DNA of 64,000 nt, from assembly GCF_008935055.1 (NCBI RefSeq), contig NZ_CP043028.1:3068501-3132500 (forward strand). The letters are read 5' to 3'. A program made the translations under genes and the position numbers. This DNA is from Pseudobutyrivibrio xylanivorans. GTDB lineage: Bacteria; Bacillota; Clostridia; Lachnospirales; Lachnospiraceae. Below the pieces are notes generated by a model. It did not search any database, had not been told where the DNA came from, and saw only the letters and a list, made by a program, of their open reading frames with translations. Shown one piece after another: positions 38,811-47,587 of the stretch (its first letter is position 1; each line of letters opens with the position of its first letter).

Positions 38811-39695
38811 TCAATGCATTGAATGTACTAATATAAAATCTATCATACGCTGAACCGCCGGCATTTGGTATCTTCCCTTCATATATGCCATGTAAACAGT
38901 GTGTGAAATGTACTGTTCCGTTGCGAGCTTCCTTATAGAAACATCATCTCTATGTATAGAAGTAACGTCTGCAACAAGGGCAATTCCGAAGTCTGCCGCC
39001 ACCAGTGATGCTATTCCATTTTCGTCTGGCGATTCGCATATAAAATTTGGTTCCACATCATTATGAGTAAAGAAATCTCTTGTAAGACGTCCCAATCCAG
39101 AATTTCTTGTATACCCCAAAACAGGATACTGTGCAAATGCTTTCGCATCGATGAGCTCATACTGCTCCAACGGATGTCCCTTTGGCATAATAACCACAAG
39201 TTCCTGTTGCATAACAGGGATAAACTTGATATTCGGCTCATCCTTTACAAAAGAGCCAAAGATAATATCGTAATTTCCTGCCTTTAATCCTTCTATATTT
39301 TTAGAGGTTATATCCTGATGAAAATTAAAAGTAACCGAATGGTTCTTATCTTCTAATAGGAAAGCTCTACACATATTTGGAATAAATGAACCTGCAAGAG
39401 GTGCAACATAGGCAAGATCAATATGACCACCTGAGCCTGAAAGCTGGTGCATCTTTCTATCGCACTGATTCACCTCACGCAAAATCTTGTCAACGTGCTC
39501 AAAGAAAATATCTCCAGTCTTTGTAAGCACAACATTTCTACCTGTCTTTTCAAACAATACAACCCCAAGCTCACTCTCAAGCGACGCAATAGAACGGCTC
39601 AAGGATGGCTCCGAAATATGAAGCTTCTCAGCCGCCTGGTTGAAATGCTGAAGCTTTGCTGCCTCATAAAAGTAAGTAAGCTGATTAAGTGTCAT
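38811..39695 (-). CDS. LysR-family transcriptional regulator
   Basis: A 294-residue regulator with the typical N-terminal helix-turn-helix (MTLNQLTYFYEAAKLQHFNQ, then AAEKLHISEPSLSRSI) and a periplasmic-binding-like effector domain. It is divergent from the shikimate dehydrogenase gene and upstream of, and co-oriented with, the OYE-type reductase. This is the classic layout for a LysR protein controlling a catabolic operon in response to its substrate. The likely inducer is quinate, shikimate or a product of their metabolism (inference). GAAAGGAGTTGG precedes the ATG. Confidence 0.93.
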   Translation of the reverse strand: MTLNQLTYFYEAAKLQHFNQAAEKLHISEPSLSRSIASLESELGVVLFEKTGRNVVLTKTGDIFFEHVDKILREVNQCDRKMHQLSGSGGHIDLAYVAPLAGSFIPNMCRAFLLEDKNHSVTFNFHQDITSKNIEGLKAGNYDIIFGSFVKDEPNIKFIPVMQQELVVIMPKGHPLEQYELIDAKAFAQYPVLGYTRNSGLGRLTRDFFTHNDVEPNFICESPDENGIASLVAADFGIALVADVTSIHRDDVSIRKLATEQYISHTVYMAYMKGRYQMPAVQRMIDFILVHSMH

Positions 39696-39978
39696 TCCAA
39701 CTCCTTTCGTATCCCTTTATTGTATCCCTTTATCATAGAAGGAATCACATTTTATTCATAAAAATGCACAATCTGTTCACAAACCGATTACTCTATATAG
39801 GTAATATTACCATAATCAGTACATTTATGCTATCAATTTCACGCAATATAAGTATTGGAAGTTTTCTATTAATACCTTTACAATAATATACATAGAGACT
39901 GTTAAGAATTTAACAATTTAACTAGCGGGCACTGTTAAAAAGCAAATTCTTAATAAACACTTTTGGAGGAAATGAATA
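39696..39978. promoter_or_regulatory. Divergent LysR-regulated promoter region
   Basis: A 283-nt intergenic region between divergent genes. It contains the perfect palindrome GGTAATATTACC (39799-39810), the best candidate LysR site, with the T-N11-A arrangement expected of the family. It also has TTAA-rich half repeats (CTGTTAAGAATTTAACA, and CTGTTAAAAAG) near 39900-39945, close to the plus-strand promoter. GGAGG sits 9 nt before the aroE-like start. Confidence 0.55.
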
Positions 39979-40854
39979 ATGGCAGAAAGAATCACTGGCC
40001 ACACCGAACTCATCGGTCTTATGGCCTATCCAATCAGACACTCAAGCTCACCAGCTATGCACAACGAGGCATTTGCTTATCTCGGTCTCGACTATGCATA
40101 TCTTGCATTTGAGGTAGACAACAGCACACTTGAGGATGCAGTTAAGGGTATCCGCGCACTTAAGCTTGTTGGCTCAAACGTATCAATGCCAAACAAGACT
40201 GTTGTTGGACAGTATCTTGACAAGCTCTCTCCTGCAGCTGAGCTTTGCGGCGCTGTAAACACTATCACAAATGAGAATGGTGTTCTTACAGGTCACATCA
40301 CAGATGGTATTGGTTACATGCAGTCACTTAAGGATTATGATATCGATGTAATCGGAAAGAAAATGACTATCGTAGGTTGCGGTGGTGCTGGTACAGCTAT
40401 CCAGATTCAGGCTGCTCTTGATGGTGTTAAAGAATTATCTATCTTCAACATCAAGGATGCATTCTGGGACAAGGCACAGGAAACAGTTGACAAGATCAAT
40501 GACAGAACAGATTGTAAGGCAACTCTTTACGATCTTGCAGATAAAGAAGCTCTCAGACGCGAAATCGCAGACAGCTACCTTCTTGCAAACGCAACAGGTA
40601 TGGGCATGAAGCCTCTCGAGGGTCAGACATGGCTTCCAGATACTTCTTATCTTCGTCCAGACCTTATCGTTACTGATACAGTTTACGCACCAGCTAAGAC
40701 AAAGTTCTTAGAGATGGCTGAGGAAGTTGGCTGTAAGAAGATGAACGGTCTTGGTATGATGCTCTTCCAGGGTGCTGCTGGCTTCAAGCTTTGGACAGGC
40801 CAGGATATGCCAATCGAGCATATGAAGGAAGTACTTGGAATTAAGTACGAGTAA
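39979..40854 (+). CDS. Quinate/shikimate dehydrogenase (AroE/YdiB family)
   Basis: A 291-residue enzyme that interconverts shikimate and 3-dehydroshikimate (or quinate and dehydroquinate). Substrate residues are visible: SSSP (22-25), K73 in SMPNK and D109 in HITDG. The nucleotide loop is GCGGAGTA (133-140). Features shared with E. coli YdiB rather than AroE include VSMPNK, GMKPLE and LWTGQDMPIEHMK at the C-terminus. YdiB uses NAD or NADP and also quinate. First gene of dehydrogenase-MFS-dehydratase, matching the E. coli ydiN-ydiB-aroD set. Catabolic use is favoured by the LysR gene and transporters. Confidence 0.88.
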   Translation: MAERITGHTELIGLMAYPIRHSSSPAMHNEAFAYLGLDYAYLAFEVDNSTLEDAVKGIRALKLVGSNVSMPNKTVVGQYLDKLSPAAELCGAVNTITNENGVLTGHITDGIGYMQSLKDYDIDVIGKKMTIVGCGGAGTAIQIQAALDGVKELSIFNIKDAFWDKAQETVDKINDRTDCKATLYDLADKEALRREIADSYLLANATGMGMKPLEGQTWLPDTSYLRPDLIVTDTVYAPAKTKFLEMAEEVGCKKMNGLGMMLFQGAAGFKLWTGQDMPIEHMKEVLGIKYE

Positions 40855-40893
40855 TCATAGTTGATTCCATTTTTAATAATGAAAGGAAATCTC

Positions 40894-42111
40894 ATGGGAA
40901 CTAATTCAAAAGCAAAATATTATCCTGCAGCTTTAATTCTCTATTTGAACTATTTTATTCATGGAGTAGGCTGCTCAATCCTTGGACAATCAGTTATCAA
41001 AGAGGCTCTTGCTACTAGCTGGGGCGTTGAGGTAATGTCAATCACAGCTATTTCAGCTGCACTTGGTCTTGGAAGACTTATCGCACTTCCTTTTGCCGGA
41101 CCTCTTTCAGATAAGCTTGGTCGTCGCATTTCTGTAGTTATCGGTGGTTGCTCTTACGCAATCTATGTTATCGGTCTTGCACTCGCATTCAATGCTGGTA
41201 CAAACGGCGGTTATCAGATTGCTTACATCTGCGCTATCGTTGGTGGTATTGCAAACTCATTCCTTGATACTGGTATTTACCCAGCTGTTGCTGAAATTAT
41301 CAGCGATGCTCCTGGTATTGCTACAATGGGAATCAAGTTCTTTATCGCAATCTCACAGATGCTTCTTCCATTCTTCCTTGGAATGACAGTTGCAACAAAT
41401 GCTGCTGGTTTAGTAAGCTACAACAGACTTTTCTATATCTGTGGTATTGGCTACATTATCTTAGTAGTACTTATTTTCATCCTTCCACTTCCAGATTCAG
41501 ATGCAGCTGCAGCTGAAAAGAAGGAAGGACTTATCGCAAGCTTAAAGAAGACTCACTTCTCTATCGAGTCAATTGCGATGATTCTTATTGGTTTCACATG
41601 TACAGGTACATTCCAGTTATGGCTTAACTGTGCACAGAACTATGCTAAGACAAATGTTGGTTGGGAAGATCCTTCAATCATGCAGACCTTCTACTCAACA
41701 GGTACAATCCTTGCTCTTATTGTTACATCTATCCTTACACGCAAGATCAAGGATGTTCGTTTCATCGTAGTTTACCCAATTATTTGTCTTGCTACTTTGA
41801 TTCTTGTTCTTATGGCTCCATCACAGGGCATGATGAAGGTTGCAGCATTCGCTATCGGTTGGGCCGGAGCAGGCGGACTTCTTCAGATTGCAACATCTGT
41901 ATGTAACATGCTCTTCCCTAAAATCAAGGGTACCGTTACAGCACTTGTTATGATTGCTTCATCACTTTGCAACTACACTATCCTTACAGCTGCTTCAGCT
42001 ATGACACCTTCAGGCGTTATGGTTATGAACATTGTTCTTACAGCTATCGGTGTTGCTCTTGGTATCTTCGTAAACTTAAGATATACTAAGATGGTAGAAG
42101 CTAATTCATAA
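40894..42111 (+). CDS. MFS transporter (YdiN/YdiM-like)
   Basis: A 405-residue major facilitator protein with twelve predicted membrane segments and the loop 2-3 motif GPLSDKLGRR near 75. The start at 40894 (MGTNSKAKYY) is chosen because AAAGGAAA precedes it; ATG at 40879 is possible. E. coli ydiN and ydiM encode MFS proteins next to ydiB and aroD, so this is the probable carrier for shikimate, quinate or a related acid. It lies between the dehydrogenase (39 nt upstream) and aroD (24 nt downstream), so it is operonic. Confidence 0.85.
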   Translation: MGTNSKAKYYPAALILYLNYFIHGVGCSILGQSVIKEALATSWGVEVMSITAISAALGLGRLIALPFAGPLSDKLGRRISVVIGGCSYAIYVIGLALAFNAGTNGGYQIAYICAIVGGIANSFLDTGIYPAVAEIISDAPGIATMGIKFFIAISQMLLPFFLGMTVATNAAGLVSYNRLFYICGIGYIILVVLIFILPLPDSDAAAAEKKEGLIASLKKTHFSIESIAMILIGFTCTGTFQLWLNCAQNYAKTNVGWEDPSIMQTFYSTGTILALIVTSILTRKIKDVRFIVVYPIICLATLILVLMAPSQGMMKVAAFAIGWAGAGGLLQIATSVCNMLFPKIKGTVTALVMIASSLCNYTILTAASAMTPSGVMVMNIVLTAIGVALGIFVNLRYTKMVEANS

Positions 42112-42135
42112 ACTTACTAATTAGAGGAAACAATT

Positions 42136-42897
42136 ATGAATACAGTTAAAATTAGAAATGTAGTACTTGGCGAGGGCGTTCCAAAGATTTGCGTACCTAT
42201 CGTTGCTAAGACAAAGGAAGATATCCTTGCTGCAGCAAATTCCTTCAATGGAGTTGCTCACGACGTTGTTGAATGGCGTGTTGACTGGTTCGACGGCGTA
42301 TTCGAATTTGACAAGGTTGAGGACGTTCTTAAGGACCTTAGAGTTGCTTTAGGTGACACTCCTCTCCTCTTCACTTTCAGAACCTCAAACGAGGGCGGCG
42401 AGAAGTCTATCGAGAAGAACGTTTACGCTGAACTTAATAAGAAGGCTGCTGCTACTGGTCTTGTTGATTTAGTAGACGTTGAGGTCTTCACAGGTGATGA
42501 TATCGTTAAGGATATCGTTGCTGAGGCTCACAAGAATAACGTTAAGGTTGTTGCTTCAAATCACGATTTTGATAAGACACCTGACAAGGACGATATCGTT
42601 TCAAGACTTCGCAAGATGCAGGAGCTTGGAGCTGATATTCCAAAGATTGCTGTTATGCCTACCTGCCGCAAGGATGTTGTTACACTCCTTAGCGCGACAC
42701 AGGAAATGGCTGATAACTATGCAGACCGTCCAATCATTACAATGTCAATGGCTGGCACAGGTCTTGTAAGCCGTCTTTGTGGCGAAGCTTTCGGTTCAGC
42801 ACTTACTTTTGGTGCTGTTGGAAAGGCTTCTGCTCCAGGTCAGATGAACGCTTCTGATCTTTCAACAATACTTAATCTTATACATGAGTCAATGTAA
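42136..42897 (+). CDS. aroD: 3-dehydroquinate dehydratase, type I
   Basis: Converts 3-dehydroquinate to 3-dehydroshikimate by a Schiff-base mechanism. The 253-residue TIM barrel has catalytic H143 (SNHDFDKTP) and Schiff-base K170 (IPKIAVMP), the same numbers as in E. coli AroD, plus MSMAGTGLVSRLCGE and the C-terminal APGQM loop. Type I enzymes serve either synthesis or quinate breakdown. A terminator follows, so the dehydrogenase-MFS-aroD transcript can end here. Confidence 0.97.
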   Translation: MNTVKIRNVVLGEGVPKICVPIVAKTKEDILAAANSFNGVAHDVVEWRVDWFDGVFEFDKVEDVLKDLRVALGDTPLLFTFRTSNEGGEKSIEKNVYAELNKKAAATGLVDLVDVEVFTGDDIVKDIVAEAHKNNVKVVASNHDFDKTPDKDDIVSRLRKMQELGADIPKIAVMPTCRKDVVTLLSATQEMADNYADRPIITMSMAGTGLVSRLCGEAFGSALTFGAVGKASAPGQMNASDLSTILNLIHESM

Positions 42898-42913
42898 TCA
42901 TTAAGCATTTATA

Positions 42914-42943
42914 GGGCAATTTGTGTAAATGCACAAGTTGCCC
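42914..42943 (+). terminator. Terminator after aroD
   Basis: GGGCAATTTGTG (42914-42925) with CACAAGTTGCCC (42932-42943), one mismatch, followed by TTTT. It separates the shikimate enzyme genes from the TRAP genes and may be partial. Confidence 0.8.
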
Positions 42944-42971
42944 TTTTGAATATAAGGGGACTTGGAATCAC

Positions 42972-43595
42972 ATGAAACGTATCTTTTTCTTTATTGACGA
43001 ATATCTCGAAGAGTTTATCATGGTTGTTCTTCTCATTGCTATGAGCATTATCATGGGCATCCAAATCTTCTGTCGCTATATTCTAGGAGCTTCTCTCTCA
43101 TGGTCTGAAGAAATCACCCGTTATCTTTTTATCTGGTCTGCATTTTTTTCTGTAAGTCTTTGCACCAAGAAATGTATCTCAATCAAAATCGACCAGTTTA
43201 TCCGTGCTTTTCAGCCAAGAGGAAAGGCTTTATTTAAGGTACTAAACCTTACAATCGAGTTTGTATTTTTTGTATATCTCATTCCTTTCGCATATCGTTA
43301 TCTTATCTCAACGATTGAAAGCGGACAGGTATCTCCTGCCTGCGGTATTCCTATGTACTTTGTGCAGTCAGCACCTCTTGTGTGCTTTACACTTTGCGCC
43401 ATCAGAATCCTCGAAAGATGGTTCCTTGAATGGCACAACGTTATTTATCGCGAAGAATTAAAAACCTGGCCTTCTCATCTCAAGCAAATTGAGGAGCGCG
43501 AAAAGCATAAAATCGAAATGAACTCTCTCCTTTCACAGGAGAATTTTAATAAAGAAATACTTGAAAACGCAGAATCTGAAGAAGGGAGAAAGTAG
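42972..43595 (+). CDS. dctQ: TRAP transporter small membrane subunit
   Basis: A 207-residue protein with four membrane helices and the DctQ-type segment GIQIFCRYILGASLSWSEEITRYLFIW. It links the large permease and the binding protein in tripartite, Na+- or H+-driven uptake of organic acids. ATG at 42972 has only a weak ribosome site; upstream frame extension adds an unlikely Cys-rich start. It is immediately followed by dctM (2-nt gap). The hydrophilic C-terminal tail of about 45 residues is longer than usual. Confidence 0.9.
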   Translation: MKRIFFFIDEYLEEFIMVVLLIAMSIIMGIQIFCRYILGASLSWSEEITRYLFIWSAFFSVSLCTKKCISIKIDQFIRAFQPRGKALFKVLNLTIEFVFFVYLIPFAYRYLISTIESGQVSPACGIPMYFVQSAPLVCFTLCAIRILERWFLEWHNVIYREELKTWPSHLKQIEEREKHKIEMNSLLSQENFNKEILENAESEEGRK

Positions 43596-43597
43596 AA

Positions 43598-44887
43598 ATG
43601 AGTGCATTAACCGTACTTATCTTATTTGCTATATGCCTGATTATTGCCATACCTGTTTCTATCTCCCTTGGAATAGTTGCAGTGTTGCCTGGCGCCTTTG
43701 ATCCATCATTTACAGCCAGCGCAAGCTATGTTATCCGCTCAATGGTTGGCGGTATCGACAGCTTCCCACTTTTGGCTGTACCAATGTTTGTCCTTTCTGG
43801 AATCATCATGGCTCATGGTCAAATTTCAAAGAAGCTTTTTGATGTTTTCTCATACTTCATTGGAAAGAAAACTGCCGGCGTGCCTTGCGCGGTTATTATC
43901 ACCTGCCTGTTCTACGGTGCTATTTCAGGCTCCGCTCCTGCTACCGTTGCAGCCGTTGGTTCTATGACTATCCCACTTCTTCTTGAAATGGGATACGACA
44001 AGAAGTTCTCCACCGCCATCGTTGCAGTTGCAGGCGGACTTGGAGTTATTATTCCTCCAAGTATTCCATTTATCATGTACGCAATGGCATCTGGACAGTC
44101 TGTTAGCGATTTGTTTATCGCAGGAATTATTCCAGGTCTTTTAATAAGTTTATTGCTTATGGCCTATGCTTATTTTCACTGCAAAATCGAGGGCGAGGAT
44201 AAGGAAAAGATTAACGCAGAAATAGATGCTCTTCACGCAAAGGGCTTTGGCACAATATTTAAGGAAAGCTTCTTTGCTATCCTTAGCCCCGTAATCGTAC
44301 TTGGCTGCATTTATGCCGGAATTGCCTCTCCTACAGAGGCCGCTGTTATTTCAGTTTTTTATGCGCTTATCGTCAGCCTTTTCATCTACAAAACAATCCG
44401 CTTCAGAGATATTTGGAACATTTTTGTAGAGGCTATGAAGACCTATGCGCCAATCCTTTTTATTCTGGCAGCATCAACAGCCTTCTCAAGAGTGCTTACT
44501 CTTATGCAGGTGCCACAGACAGTTAGTGCCTACATCCTTGACAACTTCACCAACAAGATTGTCCTGCTTCTAGTAATTAATCTGTTCCTTCTTCTGGTTG
44601 GAATGGTTATGGATACAACACCAGCAATCCTCATACTTTCACCAATCCTTCTGCCAATCGTTACCGCAGTTGGAATGAACCCTGTTCACTTTGGTATTAT
44701 GATGGTTGTTAATCTTGCTATTGGCTTCGTCACACCACCAATTGGTGTTAACCTCTTCGTTGCAAGCTCCTTAACAGATGTGCCTGTTGTTGACATTGCA
44801 GCAAAGGCTCTGCCTATGATTATTATGTTTATTGTCGCTCTATTACTGATTACATTTATTCCTGGAATCAGCTTGGTCTTAGTTTAG
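43598..44887 (+). CDS. dctM: TRAP transporter large permease
   Basis: A 429-residue polytopic permease of the DctM family with motifs GAISGSAPATVAAVG, GGLGVIIPPSIPFIMYA, GIASPTEAAV and FVTPPIGVNLFVAS, which form the ion and substrate path of the elevator-type transporter. GGGAGAAAG precedes the ATG. It couples with the adjacent small subunit and binding protein. Conventional and intact. Confidence 0.95.
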   Translation: MSALTVLILFAICLIIAIPVSISLGIVAVLPGAFDPSFTASASYVIRSMVGGIDSFPLLAVPMFVLSGIIMAHGQISKKLFDVFSYFIGKKTAGVPCAVIITCLFYGAISGSAPATVAAVGSMTIPLLLEMGYDKKFSTAIVAVAGGLGVIIPPSIPFIMYAMASGQSVSDLFIAGIIPGLLISLLLMAYAYFHCKIEGEDKEKINAEIDALHAKGFGTIFKESFFAILSPVIVLGCIYAGIASPTEAAVISVFYALIVSLFIYKTIRFRDIWNIFVEAMKTYAPILFILAASTAFSRVLTLMQVPQTVSAYILDNFTNKIVLLLVINLFLLLVGMVMDTTPAILILSPILLPIVTAVGMNPVHFGIMMVVNLAIGFVTPPIGVNLFVASSLTDVPVVDIAAKALPMIIMFIVALLLITFIPGISLVLV

Positions 44888-44896
44888 GAGGATGAT

Positions 44897-45898
44897 ATGA
44901 AATTCAAAAGATTATTTGCGCTATCAGCTATTTTTATATCAACCCTTGGGCTTTGTTCCTGTGGCACATCCTCTGATTCTCAGACCTATGCGTGGCCTCT
45001 TGGCACCTCAAGCCCAGAGGATACAGTAACTCAAATCTATGCTGAGAAATTTGCCGATGAGGTGTATCGTCTCAGCGATGGCAAAATGGTTATTCAGGTT
45101 TATCCAAACAGCGTTTTAGGTGGCGACAGAGAGCTCTTAGAGTCCTGCAAGGATGGTGATATTCCATTTGTTGTTCAGAACACCGCTCCACAGGTTACCT
45201 TCCTTCCTGACGTTGCAATATTTGATATGCCTTGTATGTTTGGAACTATTGATGAAGTGCGCAAAAAGGTTGATGACCCTGGATTTATGTCAGAAATATC
45301 TGCCGTTTATGAAAAGGGAGGTTATCAACTATTAGGATATGCAGATCAGGGCTTTAGAGTTATGACTACCAACAAGCCTGTTAAAGCCCTAAAAGATTTC
45401 AAGGGACAAAAAATCCGTACAATGGAAAATTCCTACCATTTGGAGTTTTGGAAGGCTCTCTCCGCTGCTCCTACACCAATGACCTTCTCGGAGGTATACA
45501 TTGGACTTCAACAGGGTACAATTGATGCTCAGGAAAATCCTTACGAGGTTATCGTATCCAACAGATTATACGAACAGCAGGATTATGTAGTGGAGACTAA
45601 TCATCTGCCACATCTTATCTCTTTAATTGTAAGTGATGAGTTTATGAAGGATAAGACTCCTGAAGAACAGGAAATCTTAAGAGAAGCTGCCGCGACAGCA
45701 ACTGAATATGCAAGGGAACAAAGTGATGCCAGAATCGCATCAAGAATTGCAACAATCGAAGAATCAGGCACCGAAATCATCACACTCTCCGATGAAATGC
45801 GTGAAGAAATCCGTGAGCTTAGCAAGCCAGTATATGAATCTATCGAATCAAACGTAAACCCTGAGTTGTATAAAATCTACACTGAAGGTATTCTATAA
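44897..45898 (+). CDS. dctP: TRAP transporter substrate-binding lipoprotein
   Basis: A 333-residue lipoprotein (lipobox LGLCSC) of the DctP family. It has the carboxylate-binding Arg in GQKIRTMEN and the following ALSAAPTPMTFSEVYIGLQQGTIDAQENP. It binds a carboxylate ligand outside the cell and hands it to the membrane subunits. AGGAGG precedes the ATG. As the last gene of the locus, and with the shikimate genes upstream, its ligand may be quinate, shikimate or another plant-derived acid; this is inference from context only. Confidence 0.93.
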   Translation: MKFKRLFALSAIFISTLGLCSCGTSSDSQTYAWPLGTSSPEDTVTQIYAEKFADEVYRLSDGKMVIQVYPNSVLGGDRELLESCKDGDIPFVVQNTAPQVTFLPDVAIFDMPCMFGTIDEVRKKVDDPGFMSEISAVYEKGGYQLLGYADQGFRVMTTNKPVKALKDFKGQKIRTMENSYHLEFWKALSAAPTPMTFSEVYIGLQQGTIDAQENPYEVIVSNRLYEQQDYVVETNHLPHLISLIVSDEFMKDKTPEEQEILREAAATATEYAREQSDARIASRIATIEESGTEIITLSDEMREEIRELSKPVYESIESNVNPELYKIYTEGIL

Positions 45899-45902
45899 CC
45901 AA

Positions 45903-46052
45903 AAGCCACATTGTAGGCATCAAGCTTTTATTGAGTCGGTAGCCATCAAGCTCATAGGTATCTCAAGCGAAACATGTAGTTGAGCGGAGATATCTATGGC
46001 TTGTAGGCGTAACCGACGGACTCCAGGACTTGTAGCCGTAACAATGTGGCTT
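45903..46052. repeat. R1-family long hairpin between convergent dctP and sigH
   Basis: A 150-nt nested hairpin. The outer stem AAGCCACATTGT (45903-45914) with ACAATGTGGCTT (46041-46052) is 12 bp and perfect. The 83-nt core 45935-46017 is, in the opposite orientation, the same as 33431-33513 except for one base. The outer layer again shows TACGGCTACAAG against AAGCTTGATGCCT (minus strand), so the constant stem segment occurs twice within one hairpin. It fills the whole gap and probably ends both convergent transcripts. Confidence 0.85.
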
Positions 46053-46061
46053 ATAGTTTAT

Positions 46062-46649
46062 TTATATACTTTTTGCTTTGATTTTAATACGAGTAAGTGT
46101 ATTGTCGATGTTTTTTGGCGCCTTGCCTAGTCGCGCTGCGATTTCCTTATAGTCTAAGTCCTGCATGTAGAGTTCGAAGACCTGAAGCTCCATAGGTGAA
46201 AGGACAGCCTTTAGTCGATCGATAAGTCCTAGGTTCTCCTCGGCTTCTATGATGATTTCCGCTGGGTCGTCGGCAATTGATGCTGGTTCTTCTAGCTCCG
46301 TCCCATCCTCATCATATAGAGAAATATATGCATTAAGAGGCGAATGCTTCTTTCGATTGCTGGCTTCGATAGCCTTTATCATCTGCCTGTCTATGCAAAG
46401 CTGGGCAAAATGAAAAAATGTAACATCAGAGCTGGTATCATAATCTCCGATAGCTCCGAAAAGACCTATCATCCCTTCTTGTATCAAATCCTCATTTTCA
46501 CCGCCAACAAGAAAATACTTCTTGGAATTTTTCAACACAAGAGGCTTATATTTTTCGCATATAAAGTTCAGGACAGCTTGATCGCCGTCCTGATATCTTT
46601 TAACTAATTGTTCATCTGTAAGTTGTGTATATTCTTCTCGCAGGTCCAT
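46062..46649 (-). CDS. sigH: RNA polymerase sigma factor SigH (Spo0H type)
   Basis: A 195-residue sigma-70 family factor. Region 2 (about 20-90) has YKPLVLKNSKKYFLVGGENEDLIQEGMIGLFGAI and region 4 (about 140-195) has LSPMELQVFELYMQDLDYKEIAARLGKAPKNIDNTLTRIK-type helices. The sequence and the cysS-mrnC-rlmB-sigH neighbourhood match Bacillus subtilis sigH, which directs post-exponential, competence and early sporulation genes. The NYN-domain gene yacP, usually between rlmB and sigH, is absent; only 9 nt separate them. AGGAG lies before the ATG. Confidence 0.9.
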   Translation of the reverse strand: MDLREEYTQLTDEQLVKRYQDGDQAVLNFICEKYKPLVLKNSKKYFLVGGENEDLIQEGMIGLFGAIGDYDTSSDVTFFHFAQLCIDRQMIKAIEASNRKKHSPLNAYISLYDEDGTELEEPASIADDPAEIIIEAEENLGLIDRLKAVLSPMELQVFELYMQDLDYKEIAARLGKAPKNIDNTLTRIKIKAKSI

Positions 46650-46658
46650 AACCTACTC

Positions 46659-47408
46659 CTATTTGCTTTTATTTATTCTCTGACGCACAACCTCATATGC
46701 CAAAACACCACAAGCAACTGATGCATTAAGTGAATCGATGTCGCCATACATTGGAATGCTGGCAACCATATCGCAGTTCTTCTTTACCAAATCAGAAACT
46801 CCATGGCCCTCATTTCCAATTACAAGACCAATTGAGCCAGTAAGATTAAGGTCGTACATTGCTGTGCCACCCATATCTGCACATACGAACCACATACCTT
46901 GCTCCTTAAGCTCCTCCATAGTCTTGCTGATGTTTGTAACCTTTGCAACAGGAGTGTAATTGATTGCGCCAGCAGAAGCCTTTGCAACTGTTGCTGTGAG
47001 GCCAACTGCACGATGCTTTGGAATTACGACACCATGGGCACCAGCCTGGTTTGCTGTACGGATAATAGCTCCAAGGTTATGTGGGTCCTCAATATTATCA
47101 AGAATAATAATAAATGGGTCCTCGCCCTTTGAACGAGCCTTCTCAAGGATATCCTCAAGCTCTGCATACTCATAGCTTGCAGCATAGGCTATAACGCCCT
47201 GATGCTTTCCAGTCTCTGAGAGCTGGTCTAATCTCTCCTTCTTTACAAAGCTGATAACAGTATCCTTGCTCTTTTTAGCCTCGCGCAGGATAGTCTGAAT
47301 AGGGCCATCCTTGCAACCATCAAGAACAAAGAGTCTGTCTATTGTCTTACCGCTTCTAAAAGCCTCAAGTACTGCGTTTCTTCCTTCTACAATTCTACTT
47401 TCTTCCAT
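46659..47408 (-). CDS. rlmB: 23S rRNA (guanosine-2'-O-)-methyltransferase RlmB (TrmH family)
   Basis: A 249-residue SPOUT methyltransferase. The N-terminal L30e-like substrate domain begins VEGRNAVLEAFRSGK. The C-terminal knotted domain carries LDNIEDPHNLGAIIRTANQAGAHG, LVIGNEGHGVS and IPMYGDIDSLNASVA, the three TrmH motifs. It methylates a conserved guanosine of 23S rRNA, or acts as YacO/TrmH-like. AGGAG precedes the ATG. It lies in the canonical cysS cluster. Confidence 0.95.
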   Translation of the reverse strand: MEESRIVEGRNAVLEAFRSGKTIDRLFVLDGCKDGPIQTILREAKKSKDTVISFVKKERLDQLSETGKHQGVIAYAASYEYAELEDILEKARSKGEDPFIIILDNIEDPHNLGAIIRTANQAGAHGVVIPKHRAVGLTATVAKASAGAINYTPVAKVTNISKTMEELKEQGMWFVCADMGGTAMYDLNLTGSIGLVIGNEGHGVSDLVKKNCDMVASIPMYGDIDSLNASVACGVLAYEVVRQRINKSK

Positions 47409-47424
47409 TTATACTCCTAAATCC

Positions 47425-47552
47425 GTCGGTCACGCCTACAAGCCTCTAGGCTGTTACGCCTACAAGCCTGATGATTTCTACGCTCGACTACATGTCTCGC
47501 TTAAGAAATATCAGAGCTTGATGGCTACAGCCAATGCTTGTCGACTACCGAC
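47425..47552. repeat. R1-family doubly nested hairpin (mrnC-rlmB gap)
   Basis: The outer layer GTCGGTcACGCCTACAAGC (47425-47443) pairs with GCTTGTcgacTACCGAC (to 47552). Inside it sits a complete second unit: GGCTGT-TACGCCTACAAGC, variable stem CTGAT..ATTTCT with AGAAAT..ATCAG, then AGCTTGATGGCT-ACAGCC. The inner stem GGCTGT/ACAGCC replaces GTCGGT/ACCGAC of other copies with pairing kept. Confidence 0.82.
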
Positions 47553-47587
47553 TCACCTAAATCATAAAATAATAACGTAATAACCTA

